From positions 1 through 42,589 of the forward strand of contig JAJZRF010000024.1 of NCBI GenBank assembly GCA_021847425.1: DNA of 42,589 bases, written 5' to 3'. The notes beneath the pieces are model-generated. The model did no database searches. It saw only the letters and a program-made list of their open reading frames with translations, and was not told where the DNA came from. This document shows, piece by piece, positions 17,678 to 26,124 of the stretch; position 1 is the stretch's first letter, and every line of letters begins with the position of its first letter. The translations under genes and the position numbers were made by a program. This stretch comes from Deltaproteobacteria bacterium (GTDB taxonomy: Bacteria > Desulfobacterota > Desulfobulbia > Desulfobulbales > Desulfurivibrionaceae).

Positions 17678-20333
17678 GGTCGGCGGCCTGATTTTTTTGA
17701 TCCGGAAGAGGATAGTGTTCCTTGATGAAGGCGGTTTCCGTGGCCCGGTCATGCGCCAGGCCATCCAGCCGTGCGTCGAGCAACCGGCGCAGGATGGTAC
17801 CATAGAGCGGGCCAGCCCGATAGCCCATTTCTGCCAGGTCGTTGCCGTTGGTTTCCGGCCGCAGGTGGCTCCACTCCGTAACATGGAGGGAAATGGCTTT
17901 TTTGCAGGCTTTCTTCTTCATGAGCCCCATGAGATGCAGGAGCCCCTCCGGGGAAAGGTCTTTAAGCAGGTGATAGAGCCCGCTGGGGCGTTCGGGCATG
18001 GCGCGTTTCATGAGCTGAGCAATCCGGGCAACGGCGCTTTTTTCCCGCAGGATAAACTGCCTGTGGCGCGGCGGCACTTCGAAGCGTTCGCAAAAGGCAG
18101 CCGCCTCTTGGGCGGAAAGGCTGGTCATGAGGGCGAGCAGATAGACGAGCCACTGGCGGCATGGTTGGTCCAGGTAGAGGAGCCGGTGCCAGGCCAGGGC
18201 CTGCCGGGTTTGATCCAGAACCGTGGTGAGCTTGGGGTCGATGCGGAGGGTGGGGTGGAGGAATCTGAGCAGCCCCAGGTCTGCCATGCGGCTTATGGCC
18301 GGGATGGGATTCTCCTCGGAGAGGATGCTGGTGAGTTCGTTGAAAAAACGATGGCCGAAGAAGCGGTCGAAAAGCTCCATCTTTACCGCGTTTTTAATGA
18401 GCTTTTCCGTGTGCTTGCCGATCTTGAAGCCCATGCGCTGTTCGAAACGGATGGCGCGGAAGATTCGGGTCGGGTCTTCCACAAAGCTTAAGTTGTGCAG
18501 GATTCTGATCTGCCGGTCTTTCAGGTCGTTCTGGCAGTTGAAGAAGTCAACCAGGGTGCCGAAGGTGTCCGGGTTGAGGTGGATGGCCATGGCATTGATG
18601 GTGAAATCGCGGCGGTAGAGATCGAGCTTGATGGAGCTCAGCTCCACGGTGGGCATGGCGGCCGGATATTCATAGTATTCCAGCCGGGCGGTGGCGATGT
18701 CGATCTTGAAGCCGTCGGGCAGTTTTACCACGGCGGTGCCGAACTTTTCATGGGTGCGCACCCTGCCGTCCAGTTTTTTAACGAGTTTTTTGGCATAGGC
18801 CAACCCATCGCCCTCGATGACCACATCAAGATCGAGGTTTTTGATGTGCAGCAGCAGGTCGCGGACAAAACCGCCCACCGCATAGGCGTGGCAGCCGGTT
18901 TCCTGCGCCACCTCGCCCAGGGTTTGCAAAAGAAGGATGATCTCGCGGTTCAAGACCTCCGCCATCAGGCTGGTCAGGTTGCGGTTGCGGGCCGTGGAGG
19001 GTTGGTCGGTCTCGGCCAGCAGACGGCGCGGGATGTGGGCCGGATCGCTGACCAGCAGGTGGAGAAGGTCGGTGCGGGTAATGACCCCCAAGACCTTGCC
19101 CTCTTCCGCCACCGGGATAAAGCGCTGGCGGTGTTCGATGATGAGCTCCTGGATATCGGCCAGGGTGGCGGTGGGGGGCAGGGTGGCGAAATCGGTGGTC
19201 ATGTAGTCGTTTACCGGGGAGTCCCCCAAGCCTAGATGAATAGATTTGCCCACCACCAGACGGGAGATGAGGCCGATTGCCTCATGCTGTGCATTGACGA
19301 TGAGCAGCACCGTGATGTTGTAGCGGTTGAGCAGCTCGTCCGCCCCGTTGATCGTCAGGGTCGGCGGGCCGGAGATCACCGGCGAGGACATGAGCTCCCT
19401 GGCCAACCGTTGCGGGCGGACATGCTTGTGCAGCAGCTGGATCAACCGTTCTTCCGCCTCGATGAGGGTGAGATCCTTGATGGTGGCGGAGGCGGCCGAG
19501 GCATGGCCGCCTCCGCCGAAATCACGGGCAATGGCGCCGACATTCACCTCCGGGATCCGGCTGCGGGCAATGAGATGGGTTCGCCCTGCCATGTGGGTCA
19601 GGGCGAACAGGGTGTCCAGGTTTTCCATCACCATGAAGCGCCGGACAATGACGGAAAATTCATCAACATATTCGGGCAGTTCTATTTTGGCCACCACCAG
19701 GTCAAGGCCGTGGATGGTGTAGGTGGTGGCGGATTTGATCAGGGCATGGAGCAGGGTGACTTGCTGGCTGGTGAGCTCCTGGGCAATGAACTGGGAGATG
19801 GCGTTGAGGTTTGCCCCCTGACCAAGCAACCAGGCCGCGGCTTCCAGATCTTCCGGGCTGGTGGTGTCAAAGGCGAAGGAGCCGGTGTCCTCGTAGATGG
19901 CCATGGCCATGAGGGTGGCTTCTTCTTGGGTGAGCCGGATACCCTTATCCCGGAGGAGGTGGACAAAGATGGTGGTGGTGGAGCCAACCAGCCGGACCTC
20001 TTCCACCGAGCCGTGCAGGTCGCCGGGGGTGTCGGGATGGTGGTCGTAGAGGTGGATGTCCAGGCCGGGGTTGTTCAGGCATTGGCTGAAGTCGCCAATG
20101 CGCGAACCCTGGCGGGTGTCCACCACGATGAGCCGTCGGATCTGGTCCTGGGGGATGTTTTTCAGTCGCTGGAAGGTGTAGTGGTACTGCACCGATTGGG
20201 CGAGGAAATCCCGCAGATTTTTTTCCTGGGAGCCGGAAAAGGCGAGCACCGCCTCGGGGTAGAGCTTGTGCGCGGCGATCATGGAGGCCAGCCCGTCAAA
20301 ATCGGCGTTTACATGGGTGGTGATGACTTCCAT
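17664..20333 (-). CDS. DHH-CBS-poly(A) polymerase / tRNA nucleotidyltransferase fusion
   Basis: 889-aa fusion protein. Residues about 1-310 are a DHH/DHHA1 phosphoesterase-like domain (NADFDGLASM, LYDHHPDTPG, GGGGHASAA). Two CBS domains follow at about 313-430 (MSSPVISGPPTLTI; VNDYMTTDFATLPP). A class II nucleotidyltransferase head begins at about 480 with YAVGGFVRDLLL and the catalytic pair in NLDLDVVIEG, then the RNA-binding helical region (EDPTRIFRAIRFEQRMGF). Proteins of this layout add A or CCA to tRNA 3' ends in Desulfobacterota and related groups, often together with a separate CC-adding enzyme. Whether this one is A-, CC- or CCA-adding cannot be read directly. Confidence 0.9.
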   Translation of the reverse strand: MEVITTHVNADFDGLASMIAAHKLYPEAVLAFSGSQEKNLRDFLAQSVQYHYTFQRLKNIPQDQIRRLIVVDTRQGSRIGDFSQCLNNPGLDIHLYDHHPDTPGDLHGSVEEVRLVGSTTTIFVHLLRDKGIRLTQEEATLMAMAIYEDTGSFAFDTTSPEDLEAAAWLLGQGANLNAISQFIAQELTSQQVTLLHALIKSATTYTIHGLDLVVAKIELPEYVDEFSVIVRRFMVMENLDTLFALTHMAGRTHLIARSRIPEVNVGAIARDFGGGGHASAASATIKDLTLIEAEERLIQLLHKHVRPQRLARELMSSPVISGPPTLTINGADELLNRYNITVLLIVNAQHEAIGLISRLVVGKSIHLGLGDSPVNDYMTTDFATLPPTATLADIQELIIEHRQRFIPVAEEGKVLGVITRTDLLHLLVSDPAHIPRRLLAETDQPSTARNRNLTSLMAEVLNREIILLLQTLGEVAQETGCHAYAVGGFVRDLLLHIKNLDLDVVIEGDGLAYAKKLVKKLDGRVRTHEKFGTAVVKLPDGFKIDIATARLEYYEYPAAMPTVELSSIKLDLYRRDFTINAMAIHLNPDTFGTLVDFFNCQNDLKDRQIRILHNLSFVEDPTRIFRAIRFEQRMGFKIGKHTEKLIKNAVKMELFDRFFGHRFFNELTSILSEENPIPAISRMADLGLLRFLHPTLRIDPKLTTVLDQTRQALAWHRLLYLDQPCRQWLVYLLALMTSLSAQEAAAFCERFEVPPRHRQFILREKSAVARIAQLMKRAMPERPSGLYHLLKDLSPEGLLHLMGLMKKKACKKAISLHVTEWSHLRPETNGNDLAEMGYRAGPLYGTILRRLLDARLDGLAHDRATETAFIKEHYPLPDQKNQAADHGHP

Positions 20334-20460
20334 ATCGGGTAAGCCCTCTGTTGCCTAAGGCAAACATGCGCGGGGAAAAAATACGGGGAGAGATGCCATG
20401 CCCGCAGGGCAAGCTCTTGGAATGATTATAGACGATCATTCCGGGCGAGCAATGAGATTT

Positions 20461-20510
20461 AGGAGCCGTTACGAAATCATGAGTACCTTGCCCATTTCGT
20501 TACGGCTCCT
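20461..20510. repeat. Palindromic repeat, copy 1 (perfect 17-bp arms)
   Basis: AGGAGCCGTTACGAAAT (20461-20477) and its exact complement ATTTCGTTACGGCTCCT (20494-20510) flank a 16-nt loop containing CCTTGCC. The 3' flank TACGCCGTT and the 5' flank AGATTT are shared with the copy at 21847. It lies 34 bp beyond the xerD stop, in the gap between xerD and the DHH-CBS fusion gene. Confidence 0.9.
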
Positions 20511-20543
20511 TACGCCGTTAGCACTGCTGCCGATTACGACGGC

Positions 20544-21536
20544 TCAGCCCCGGGGGTGGAATTTCTGGTGGGCGGACTTGAGACGGTTGCTGTCCACATG
20601 GGTGTAAATCTGGGTGGTGGCGATGTCGGCATGGCCCAGCATCATCTGCACGGAGCGGAGGTCCGCGCCATGTGCCAGCAGGTGGGTGGCAAAGGAATGG
20701 CGGAGCACATGGGGGCTGATTTTCTTGGTGATCCCCGCCAACCGTGCGCTTTGCTGGACGATCTGCCAAAAGCGCAGACGGGTCATACCCTTGCCGTGTC
20801 CGGTGACGAAGAGGAGATCGCTCGCCTTTTTTTTGAGGATTCGAGGGCGTGCATCCGTGGTGTAGAGTTTGAGGTATTCGCGGGCCGCCTCGCCAAAGGG
20901 GATAAGCCGTTCCTTGGAGCCTTTGCCGAAAACCCGGATATAGCCGCCCATGAGATTGACCCCGGCCAGGGGCAGATTGACCAGCTCCGAGACCCGCATG
21001 CCGGTGGCGTAAAGCAGGTGCAGCATGGCGTTATTGCGCAGGGCCAGGGAATTATCATTGGCTGGGGGGGCAAGGAGCCGGTTCACCTCGGGGATGGTGA
21101 GCACCTTGGGGAGCGGGTGGCCCGGTTTGGGCAGATCCAGGATGGCGCAGGGGTCGGTGTCGAGGCATTTTTCCGCCAGGAGAAATTTGAAAAAAGCGCG
21201 CAACGAAGAGATCCGGCGGGCATTGCTCCGGTTGGAGATGCCTTTGGTCTGGCAATGGCTTAGATAGGCGCGGATATGGCCGACGTCAATCTCGGCCAGC
21301 TGGGTGAGGCGGCGAGGGCGAAGATAATCAAGAAAGGAGGCAAGATCAGCCTGATAGGCCAGGATGGTATTGGCGGCCAGGCGGCGTTCCAGGGTGAGGT
21401 ACTGGAGGAACTGGTCGAGAAAAGGCTCGGAAAAAAGAAACGCTCCGCCGGATGGAGGGATTGAAGACGGCGGCTGAGGCCGGACCCGGTCGGAGCGTGG
21501 GGGATTATCGGCAGGTTTTCCTCGTTTGCTGTTCAT
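20544..21536 (-). CDS. xerD: Tyrosine recombinase XerD-type
   Basis: 330-aa site-specific recombinase of the XerC/XerD class that resolves chromosome dimers at dif. The N-terminal SAM-like DNA-binding domain spans about 35-125. The catalytic residues are visible: Arg in YATGMRVSEL, Lys in GKGSKERLIP, His-x2-Arg in HVLRHSF, His in MLGHADI and the Tyr nucleophile in TQIYTHV. The C-terminus HQKFHPRG matches XerD better than XerC. About 35 N-terminal residues are extra (Pro/Ser-rich), so a later start is possible. It lies 25 bp after rpsU on the same strand. Confidence 0.92.
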   Translation of the reverse strand: MNSKRGKPADNPPRSDRVRPQPPSSIPPSGGAFLFSEPFLDQFLQYLTLERRLAANTILAYQADLASFLDYLRPRRLTQLAEIDVGHIRAYLSHCQTKGISNRSNARRISSLRAFFKFLLAEKCLDTDPCAILDLPKPGHPLPKVLTIPEVNRLLAPPANDNSLALRNNAMLHLLYATGMRVSELVNLPLAGVNLMGGYIRVFGKGSKERLIPFGEAAREYLKLYTTDARPRILKKKASDLLFVTGHGKGMTRLRFWQIVQQSARLAGITKKISPHVLRHSFATHLLAHGADLRSVQMMLGHADIATTQIYTHVDSNRLKSAHQKFHPRG

Positions 21537-21561
21537 CTATCCAGCGAGGAAGAGCGGCATG

Positions 21562-21756
21562 TTAGTCGCGCTCGGTGCGCATCATCAGCTTGCGGAGTTT
21601 GCGTTTGGACTCGGCCTGCTTGCGACGGCGTTTGGCGCTGGGCTTTTCGTAGTACTCGCGGCGCTTGAGTTCTTTTTTCATCCCATCGAGCTGCATTTTT
21701 TTCTTGAGCAGCCGGATCGCCTGTTCGATATCCCCTCTTACTTCTATTTCAATCAT
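21562..21756 (-). CDS. rpsU: 30S ribosomal protein S21
   Basis: 64-aa basic ribosomal protein. It opens IEIEVRGDIEQAIRLLKKKM, continues KRREYYEKPSAKRRRKQAES and ends KLRKLMMRTERD, all typical of S21. CTGGAGAAATC precedes the ATG. Here it pairs with xerD and not with dnaG-rpoD, unlike the classical enterobacterial operon. Confidence 0.95.
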   Translation of the reverse strand: MIEIEVRGDIEQAIRLLKKKMQLDGMKKELKRREYYEKPSAKRRRKQAESKRKLRKLMMRTERD

Positions 21757-21846
21757 GATTTCTCCAGTATGCGGGTTGCAACGTCACGGTTCAGAATTTT
21801 TTAGGCAACGCCTGTTTCAGAACAAGTTGAAATGGCGCAGATTTTT

Positions 21847-21899
21847 AGGAGCCGTTACGAAATAATCTCTGCCTTGCCGATCATTTCGGTACGGCTCCT
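21847..21899. repeat. Palindromic repeat, copy 2 (17-bp arms, one mismatch)
   Basis: AGGAGCCGTTACGAAAT (21847-21863) is identical to the left arm of copy 1. ATTTCGGTACGGCTCCT (21883-21899) differs from the perfect complement at one base. The loop again contains CCTTGCC and the 3' flank is TATGCCGTT. It lies in the rpsU upstream region, between rpsU and the end of the GlcD-type gene. Confidence 0.9.
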
Positions 21900-21991
21900 T
21901 ATGCCGTTTTTGCCATCCGGTGTATCGATAGTATCTTAACTTCAACGGCTTAAAAAGAAACCGTTTATATAGCCGATCGGGGCTCTGATTG

Positions 21992-23392
21992 TCAAATATT
22001 TTTTTCCGGCGCACTCTGGGGAGGAAAGATCTTGCCCGGATTGAGAATGTTGAGCGGGTCAAAGAGGTTTTTGATCTGGCGCATGAGCGCAAGGGTCGGC
22101 GGGTCAAGCTCCATGTCCAGATACGGTGCCTTGGTCAGGCCAACGCCGTGTTCGCCGGACAGGGTGCCGCCCAACCGCAGCACCTCCTCAAAAAGAAGCT
22201 GCTTGGCGGTATTGGCCTGGCGGACCTCCTGGGGGACATTCCTGTCGAGCATGATATTGACATGAATATTGCCGTCTCCGGCGTGGCCGAAGGTGAAGAT
22301 GACCACCCCGAGATCCCGGCTCAAGGCCTCGGTGCAGGAGACCAGTTGCGGCAACCGGCTGCGGGGAACCACCACGTCTTCGCTCATCTTATGGGGCTTG
22401 AGGCTGAAGGCCGCAGGGGAGATGGCGCGGCGGGCGGCCCAGAGCTGCTGGGCCTCGGCCGGGCTGGCGGCGGTGCGGCTCTGGACGATCCCCGGCTGGG
22501 TCTGTAAAAATTCCGTCAGCCGCTCGGTGGCAAGGGGCACGGTGTCCTTATGTCCGTCAAGCTCGATCAGGAGAAGGGCTCCGGCCTCTTCCGGCAAGGG
22601 GAAGGGCAGTTTGTCCCGGACAATGGCCAGGGCGGTTCGATCCATGTATTCCAGGGTGCAGGGGGTATGGTGGGCGAGAATGGTTGCCACCAGGCCGGTT
22701 GCCTCGGCCATGGTGCGACAAAGAACCAGCAGGGTGGAGCGTGCCTCCGGGGCGGGGAGGAGCTTGACCGTGATCCTGGTGATGACGGCCAGGGTTCCTT
22801 CGGAGCCCACCAGCAACCGGGTCAGATCGTAGCCCACCACCCCTTTTGCGGTTCTGACCCCGGTATGGATGAGGCTCCCATCGGGCAGCACCGCTTCCAG
22901 GCCAAGAACATAGTCGCGGGTCACCCCATACTTCACCGCGCTCGGTCCGCCGGCGCATTCGGCGACATTGCCGCCCATGGTGCAGAATTTCAGGCTGGCC
23001 GGGTCCGGCGGATAATAGAGGCCGAGCCGAGCCGCCTCGTTGCGCAGATCCCCGGTGATGACCCCTGGTTCGACCACTCCGATCTGGTTGTTTTGGTCGA
23101 TTTCCAGGATGCGGTTGAGGCGGCTCATGACCATGACCAGGCCACCGGCAACCGGCAAGGCGCCGCCGCTCATGCCGGTACCCGCCCCCCGCGGCACCAC
23201 GGGAAACGGGGTGGCGGAGGCGAGCTGCATGATGCGGCAAATTTCCTCGCTTGAGCCGGGGAAGGCCACGGCAGCGGGGGGATATTCCTGACCGGTGCCG
23301 TCATAGGCGTAGCAGGCCAGCTCTTCCGGGACTGTGGTAACCTGGTCCTGGCCGACAATTTCCCGCAGTCTCTGGATGGTGTCCTGGTTCAT
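21992..23392 (-). CDS. FAD-linked oxidase, GlcD / D-lactate dehydrogenase type
   Basis: 466-aa flavoprotein of the VAO/PCMH family. The FAD-binding PCMH domain (about 40-220) shows VPRGAGTGMSGGALP and FCTMGGNVAECAGGP. The C-terminal FAD-oxidase domain shows FGHAGDGNIHVN and GEHGVGLTKAPYL. Close relatives oxidise glycolate or D-lactate. No GlcE/GlcF or LutA-like partner is adjacent, so substrate and electron acceptor are open. ATG 23392 (MNQDTIQRLREIVG) is the family-like start; the longer open frame upstream is rejected. It is divergent from ddl. Confidence 0.92.
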   Translation of the reverse strand: MNQDTIQRLREIVGQDQVTTVPEELACYAYDGTGQEYPPAAVAFPGSSEEICRIMQLASATPFPVVPRGAGTGMSGGALPVAGGLVMVMSRLNRILEIDQNNQIGVVEPGVITGDLRNEAARLGLYYPPDPASLKFCTMGGNVAECAGGPSAVKYGVTRDYVLGLEAVLPDGSLIHTGVRTAKGVVGYDLTRLLVGSEGTLAVITRITVKLLPAPEARSTLLVLCRTMAEATGLVATILAHHTPCTLEYMDRTALAIVRDKLPFPLPEEAGALLLIELDGHKDTVPLATERLTEFLQTQPGIVQSRTAASPAEAQQLWAARRAISPAAFSLKPHKMSEDVVVPRSRLPQLVSCTEALSRDLGVVIFTFGHAGDGNIHVNIMLDRNVPQEVRQANTAKQLLFEEVLRLGGTLSGEHGVGLTKAPYLDMELDPPTLALMRQIKNLFDPLNILNPGKIFPPQSAPEKNI

Positions 23393-23545
23393 TTGGTGGT
23401 TTTTCCGTGTGGTAGGAGTAAAAATCCCTACAAAATAGGCAGGGAAGTTATTATAAGGATACGTACTTGGCAGACACTTCGCTGGTGCTTCGCATTGACA
23501 GCATGATTCCTTACAATTCAGTACGCAACTATTCGGGAAAAAGCT

Positions 23546-24481
23546 ATGGAAAAGAAGATTCGATTGGCCCTTATCGCCGGGGGCAAATCCGGCGAGCGTG
23601 AGGTCTCGCTGGCCGGAGCCAAAGGGGTGGAAAAGGCGCTCAGCCGGGAAAAATATGAGGTCCGCCGCTATGACCCGGCCACGGATCTGGCCCGGCTGGC
23701 TGCGGATGGTGACAAGATTGACATGGCCTTTATCCTGCTCCATGGCCCCTTGGGCGAAGACGGCACCATGCAGGGGTTCCTCGATCTGCTTGGGATCCCC
23801 TATCAGGGAGCCGGGGTTCTTGGCTCCGCCCTGGCCATGGACAAGAATCTGGCCAAGATCCTCTACCAGCAGGCCGGGCTCACCGTGGCACCCTGGGAGA
23901 TGGCGCAGCCTGACGATCAGCAAAATCCCCGCCGTCTGCTGGCGCATCTTTCCTTGCCGGTGGTCATCAAGCCCATCCGTCAGGGCTCCAGCCTGGGGAT
24001 GAGCCTGGCCCGGAGCGAGGAGGAGCTGGTCCAGGGGTTGGCCAAGGCGTTTGCCTTTGACAGCGAGGTCATGGTTGAACAGTATGTGCGGGGGAGGGAG
24101 ATCACCGGCGGGGTGCTGGGCAACAAGGAGCTCACCGCCCTGCCCTTGGTCGAGATTATCCCCGGCGAGGAGTACGCTTTTTTTGATTATCAGGCCAAAT
24201 ACCAGCCGGGCGCTTCACGGGAGGTCTGCCCGGCGGAGTTGGAGCCGGAGGTAACCGTCAGGGCTCAGGCGATCGCGCTTACCGCGCACCGGGCCTTGCA
24301 GCTCAAGGGGTACAGCCGGACGGACATGATTGTTGGTGCCGATGGCATCTATGTCCTTGAGACCAACACCATACCTGGAATGACTCCGACCAGCCTGCTG
24401 CCCCAGGCGGCCGCCGCCCATGGCTTGCCTTTTGCGGCCCTGCTTGACCGTCTGATCGAACTGGCCTTGGCGGAGAAATGA
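23546..24481 (+). CDS. ddl: D-alanine--D-alanine ligase
   Basis: 311-aa ATP-grasp enzyme that joins two D-Ala for peptidoglycan. GGKSGEREVSLAGA, HGPLGEDGTMQG, VIKPIRQGSSLGMS, the Glu in EQYVRGREITGG and the C-terminal LETNTIPGMTPTSLLP are the family motifs. The usual HGxxGEDG loop is present. It stands alone on the plus strand, outside a mur/fts cluster. Confidence 0.95.
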   Translation: MEKKIRLALIAGGKSGEREVSLAGAKGVEKALSREKYEVRRYDPATDLARLAADGDKIDMAFILLHGPLGEDGTMQGFLDLLGIPYQGAGVLGSALAMDKNLAKILYQQAGLTVAPWEMAQPDDQQNPRRLLAHLSLPVVIKPIRQGSSLGMSLARSEEELVQGLAKAFAFDSEVMVEQYVRGREITGGVLGNKELTALPLVEIIPGEEYAFFDYQAKYQPGASREVCPAELEPEVTVRAQAIALTAHRALQLKGYSRTDMIVGADGIYVLETNTIPGMTPTSLLPQAAAAHGLPFAALLDRLIELALAEK

Positions 24482-24594
24482 GCCTGGCACCAGATTTCTT
24501 GAAACAAATCGGACAGATTTGCTATACTTTACAAAGAGGTGCGAGAAGATCCAGGCGGAATACTTGCCGGAAAGCCGCAGTTCAAGAATGATTG

Positions 24595-24622
24595 CAGCAG
24601 CAGCGCGGTTGCGCTGCTGCTG
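24595..24622. repeat. 12-bp perfect hairpin in the ddl - diguanylate cyclase gap
   Basis: CAGCAGCAGCGC (24595-24606), loop GGTT, GCGCTGCTGCTG (24611-24622). No T-run follows. It lies about 60 bp before the preferred GTG start of the next gene, so it would be in its leader RNA or at the end of the ddl transcript. Confidence 0.7.
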
Positions 24623-24682
24623 ACGGCGCTGGGTATTTCGGAGCGGCGTAACATCAGCGGAGAAGCTGTCTTGGGAGAATGT

Positions 24683-26083
24683 GTGCCGGGAAAAGCAGAA
24701 TTTTCCGCCTTGATTGTCGAGGAAGACCAGGCAGCCTGCGATCTTTTGCAAAGGATCGTGGAAGCCCGGGGTTACGCCGCTGTTGTCTGCACCACCGCCG
24801 CTTCGGCCATGGAGGCCTTTGCCGCGGGATACCCCCATCTCATTCTCATGGATTGGTTGCTGCCGGACATGGACGGCCTGGAGCTCTCCAGGATGTTCCG
24901 CACCTCCGGCCGGGGAAAATACCTCACCATCCTGATGATTTCCGGCAAAGACAGCCCGGAGGATATTGCCACGGCCATCGCCGCCGGGGTGAATTACTTC
25001 ATGGCCAAGCCCGTTGAAAGGAAGGTTCTCGACATCTGGCTGTCTGCTTCTTCCAAGCATGTGCAGGATTGCCTGCAACGGGAAGCGGATGACCTGGCTC
25101 TGGCTAAAACCAAGGAAGATCTGGAAGAGAACAACCTTCAGCTGGAAGCGGCTTTGGGCCGGGCCAATGCCATGGCCATGGAGGCGGAGCAGGCCTATAT
25201 CGAGATCAACCAGATATTCAAGACCGTTGCCGGCGGCATTATCCTGGTGGACAAACACTGCAGTATCTTGCGCTGCAACGATGCATTTCTCAAGATGGCC
25301 GGGGTGAAACGGGAGAAACTGCATGACCGGAAGTGCTACGAGATTTTTCACTCGTGCCTGTGCAACACCGAGGAATGCCCTTTGCAGCGGATCAGAAAAG
25401 GGGAGAAGCGCATTGAAAGCGAGATAGAAAAGGAAGGTCCGGGGGGGAAGATTGTCTATTACAGTATGATTTCCACGCCGTTCAAAGGGCCGTCCGGGGA
25501 TCTCCTTGGGGTTGTCGAGCATATCACCGATATCACCGAACGGGTCAAGGCTGAAAAGGCCCTGGCCGAAAGCGAACACCGCTACAAGGAGCTCAGTCTG
25601 GTTGATGAGCTGACCCGGCTTTTTAACAAGCGCTACTTCAACACGCAACTACAGCTTGAGGTGGAGCGGGCCAATCGGCATGGCCAGCCGCTTTCCCTGC
25701 TCCTTCTGGATATCGACAATTTCAAACACCATAATGACACATACGGGCATGCGGATGGCGACCGGGTTCTGGCCCGGCTGGGTCAGGTGATCGCCGAATC
25801 GCTTCGGGTCAATGACGTTCCCTGCCGCTACGGCGGGGAGGAATTTACCATCATCCTGCCGGTGACTAGCGGCGAACAGGCAACCGTGGTGGCGGAGCGG
25901 ATCAGAGCACGTTTTGCCGGGGAGGTTTTCCAGCCGACTCCCCAGGAAACGGTGCGAAAAACAATAAGCATTGGCGTGACCCAATACCAGGCGGGCGAAA
26001 GCGGGCAGAGTTTGGTGGAGCGGGCCGATCAGAATATGTACGAGGCCAAGCAGAGCGGGAAGAACCGCTATGTTCTGAAGTGA
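24683..26083 (+). CDS. Receiver-PAS-GGDEF diguanylate cyclase
   Basis: 466-aa signalling protein that makes cyclic di-GMP. It has an N-terminal receiver domain (phosphoacceptor Asp in LILMDWLLPDMDG, conserved Lys in MAKPVE), a coiled-coil linker, a PAS domain (about 175-295; Cys-rich middle YEIFHSCLCNTEECP) and a C-terminal GGDEF domain. The active site is GGEEF at about 384-388, and the RxxD inhibitory site lies five residues before it (RVND), so product inhibition is expected. The frame is open to a GTG at 24539. GTG 24683 is preferred for its GGGAGA site and its position directly before the receiver strand. Confidence 0.9.
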   Translation: MPGKAEFSALIVEEDQAACDLLQRIVEARGYAAVVCTTAASAMEAFAAGYPHLILMDWLLPDMDGLELSRMFRTSGRGKYLTILMISGKDSPEDIATAIAAGVNYFMAKPVERKVLDIWLSASSKHVQDCLQREADDLALAKTKEDLEENNLQLEAALGRANAMAMEAEQAYIEINQIFKTVAGGIILVDKHCSILRCNDAFLKMAGVKREKLHDRKCYEIFHSCLCNTEECPLQRIRKGEKRIESEIEKEGPGGKIVYYSMISTPFKGPSGDLLGVVEHITDITERVKAEKALAESEHRYKELSLVDELTRLFNKRYFNTQLQLEVERANRHGQPLSLLLLDIDNFKHHNDTYGHADGDRVLARLGQVIAESLRVNDVPCRYGGEEFTIILPVTSGEQATVVAERIRARFAGEVFQPTPQETVRKTISIGVTQYQAGESGQSLVERADQNMYEAKQSGKNRYVLK

Positions 26084-26124
26084 AGTCCCCCAAGACGGCG
26101 TCAGTTAAGCCGTCCGCACCTCCC

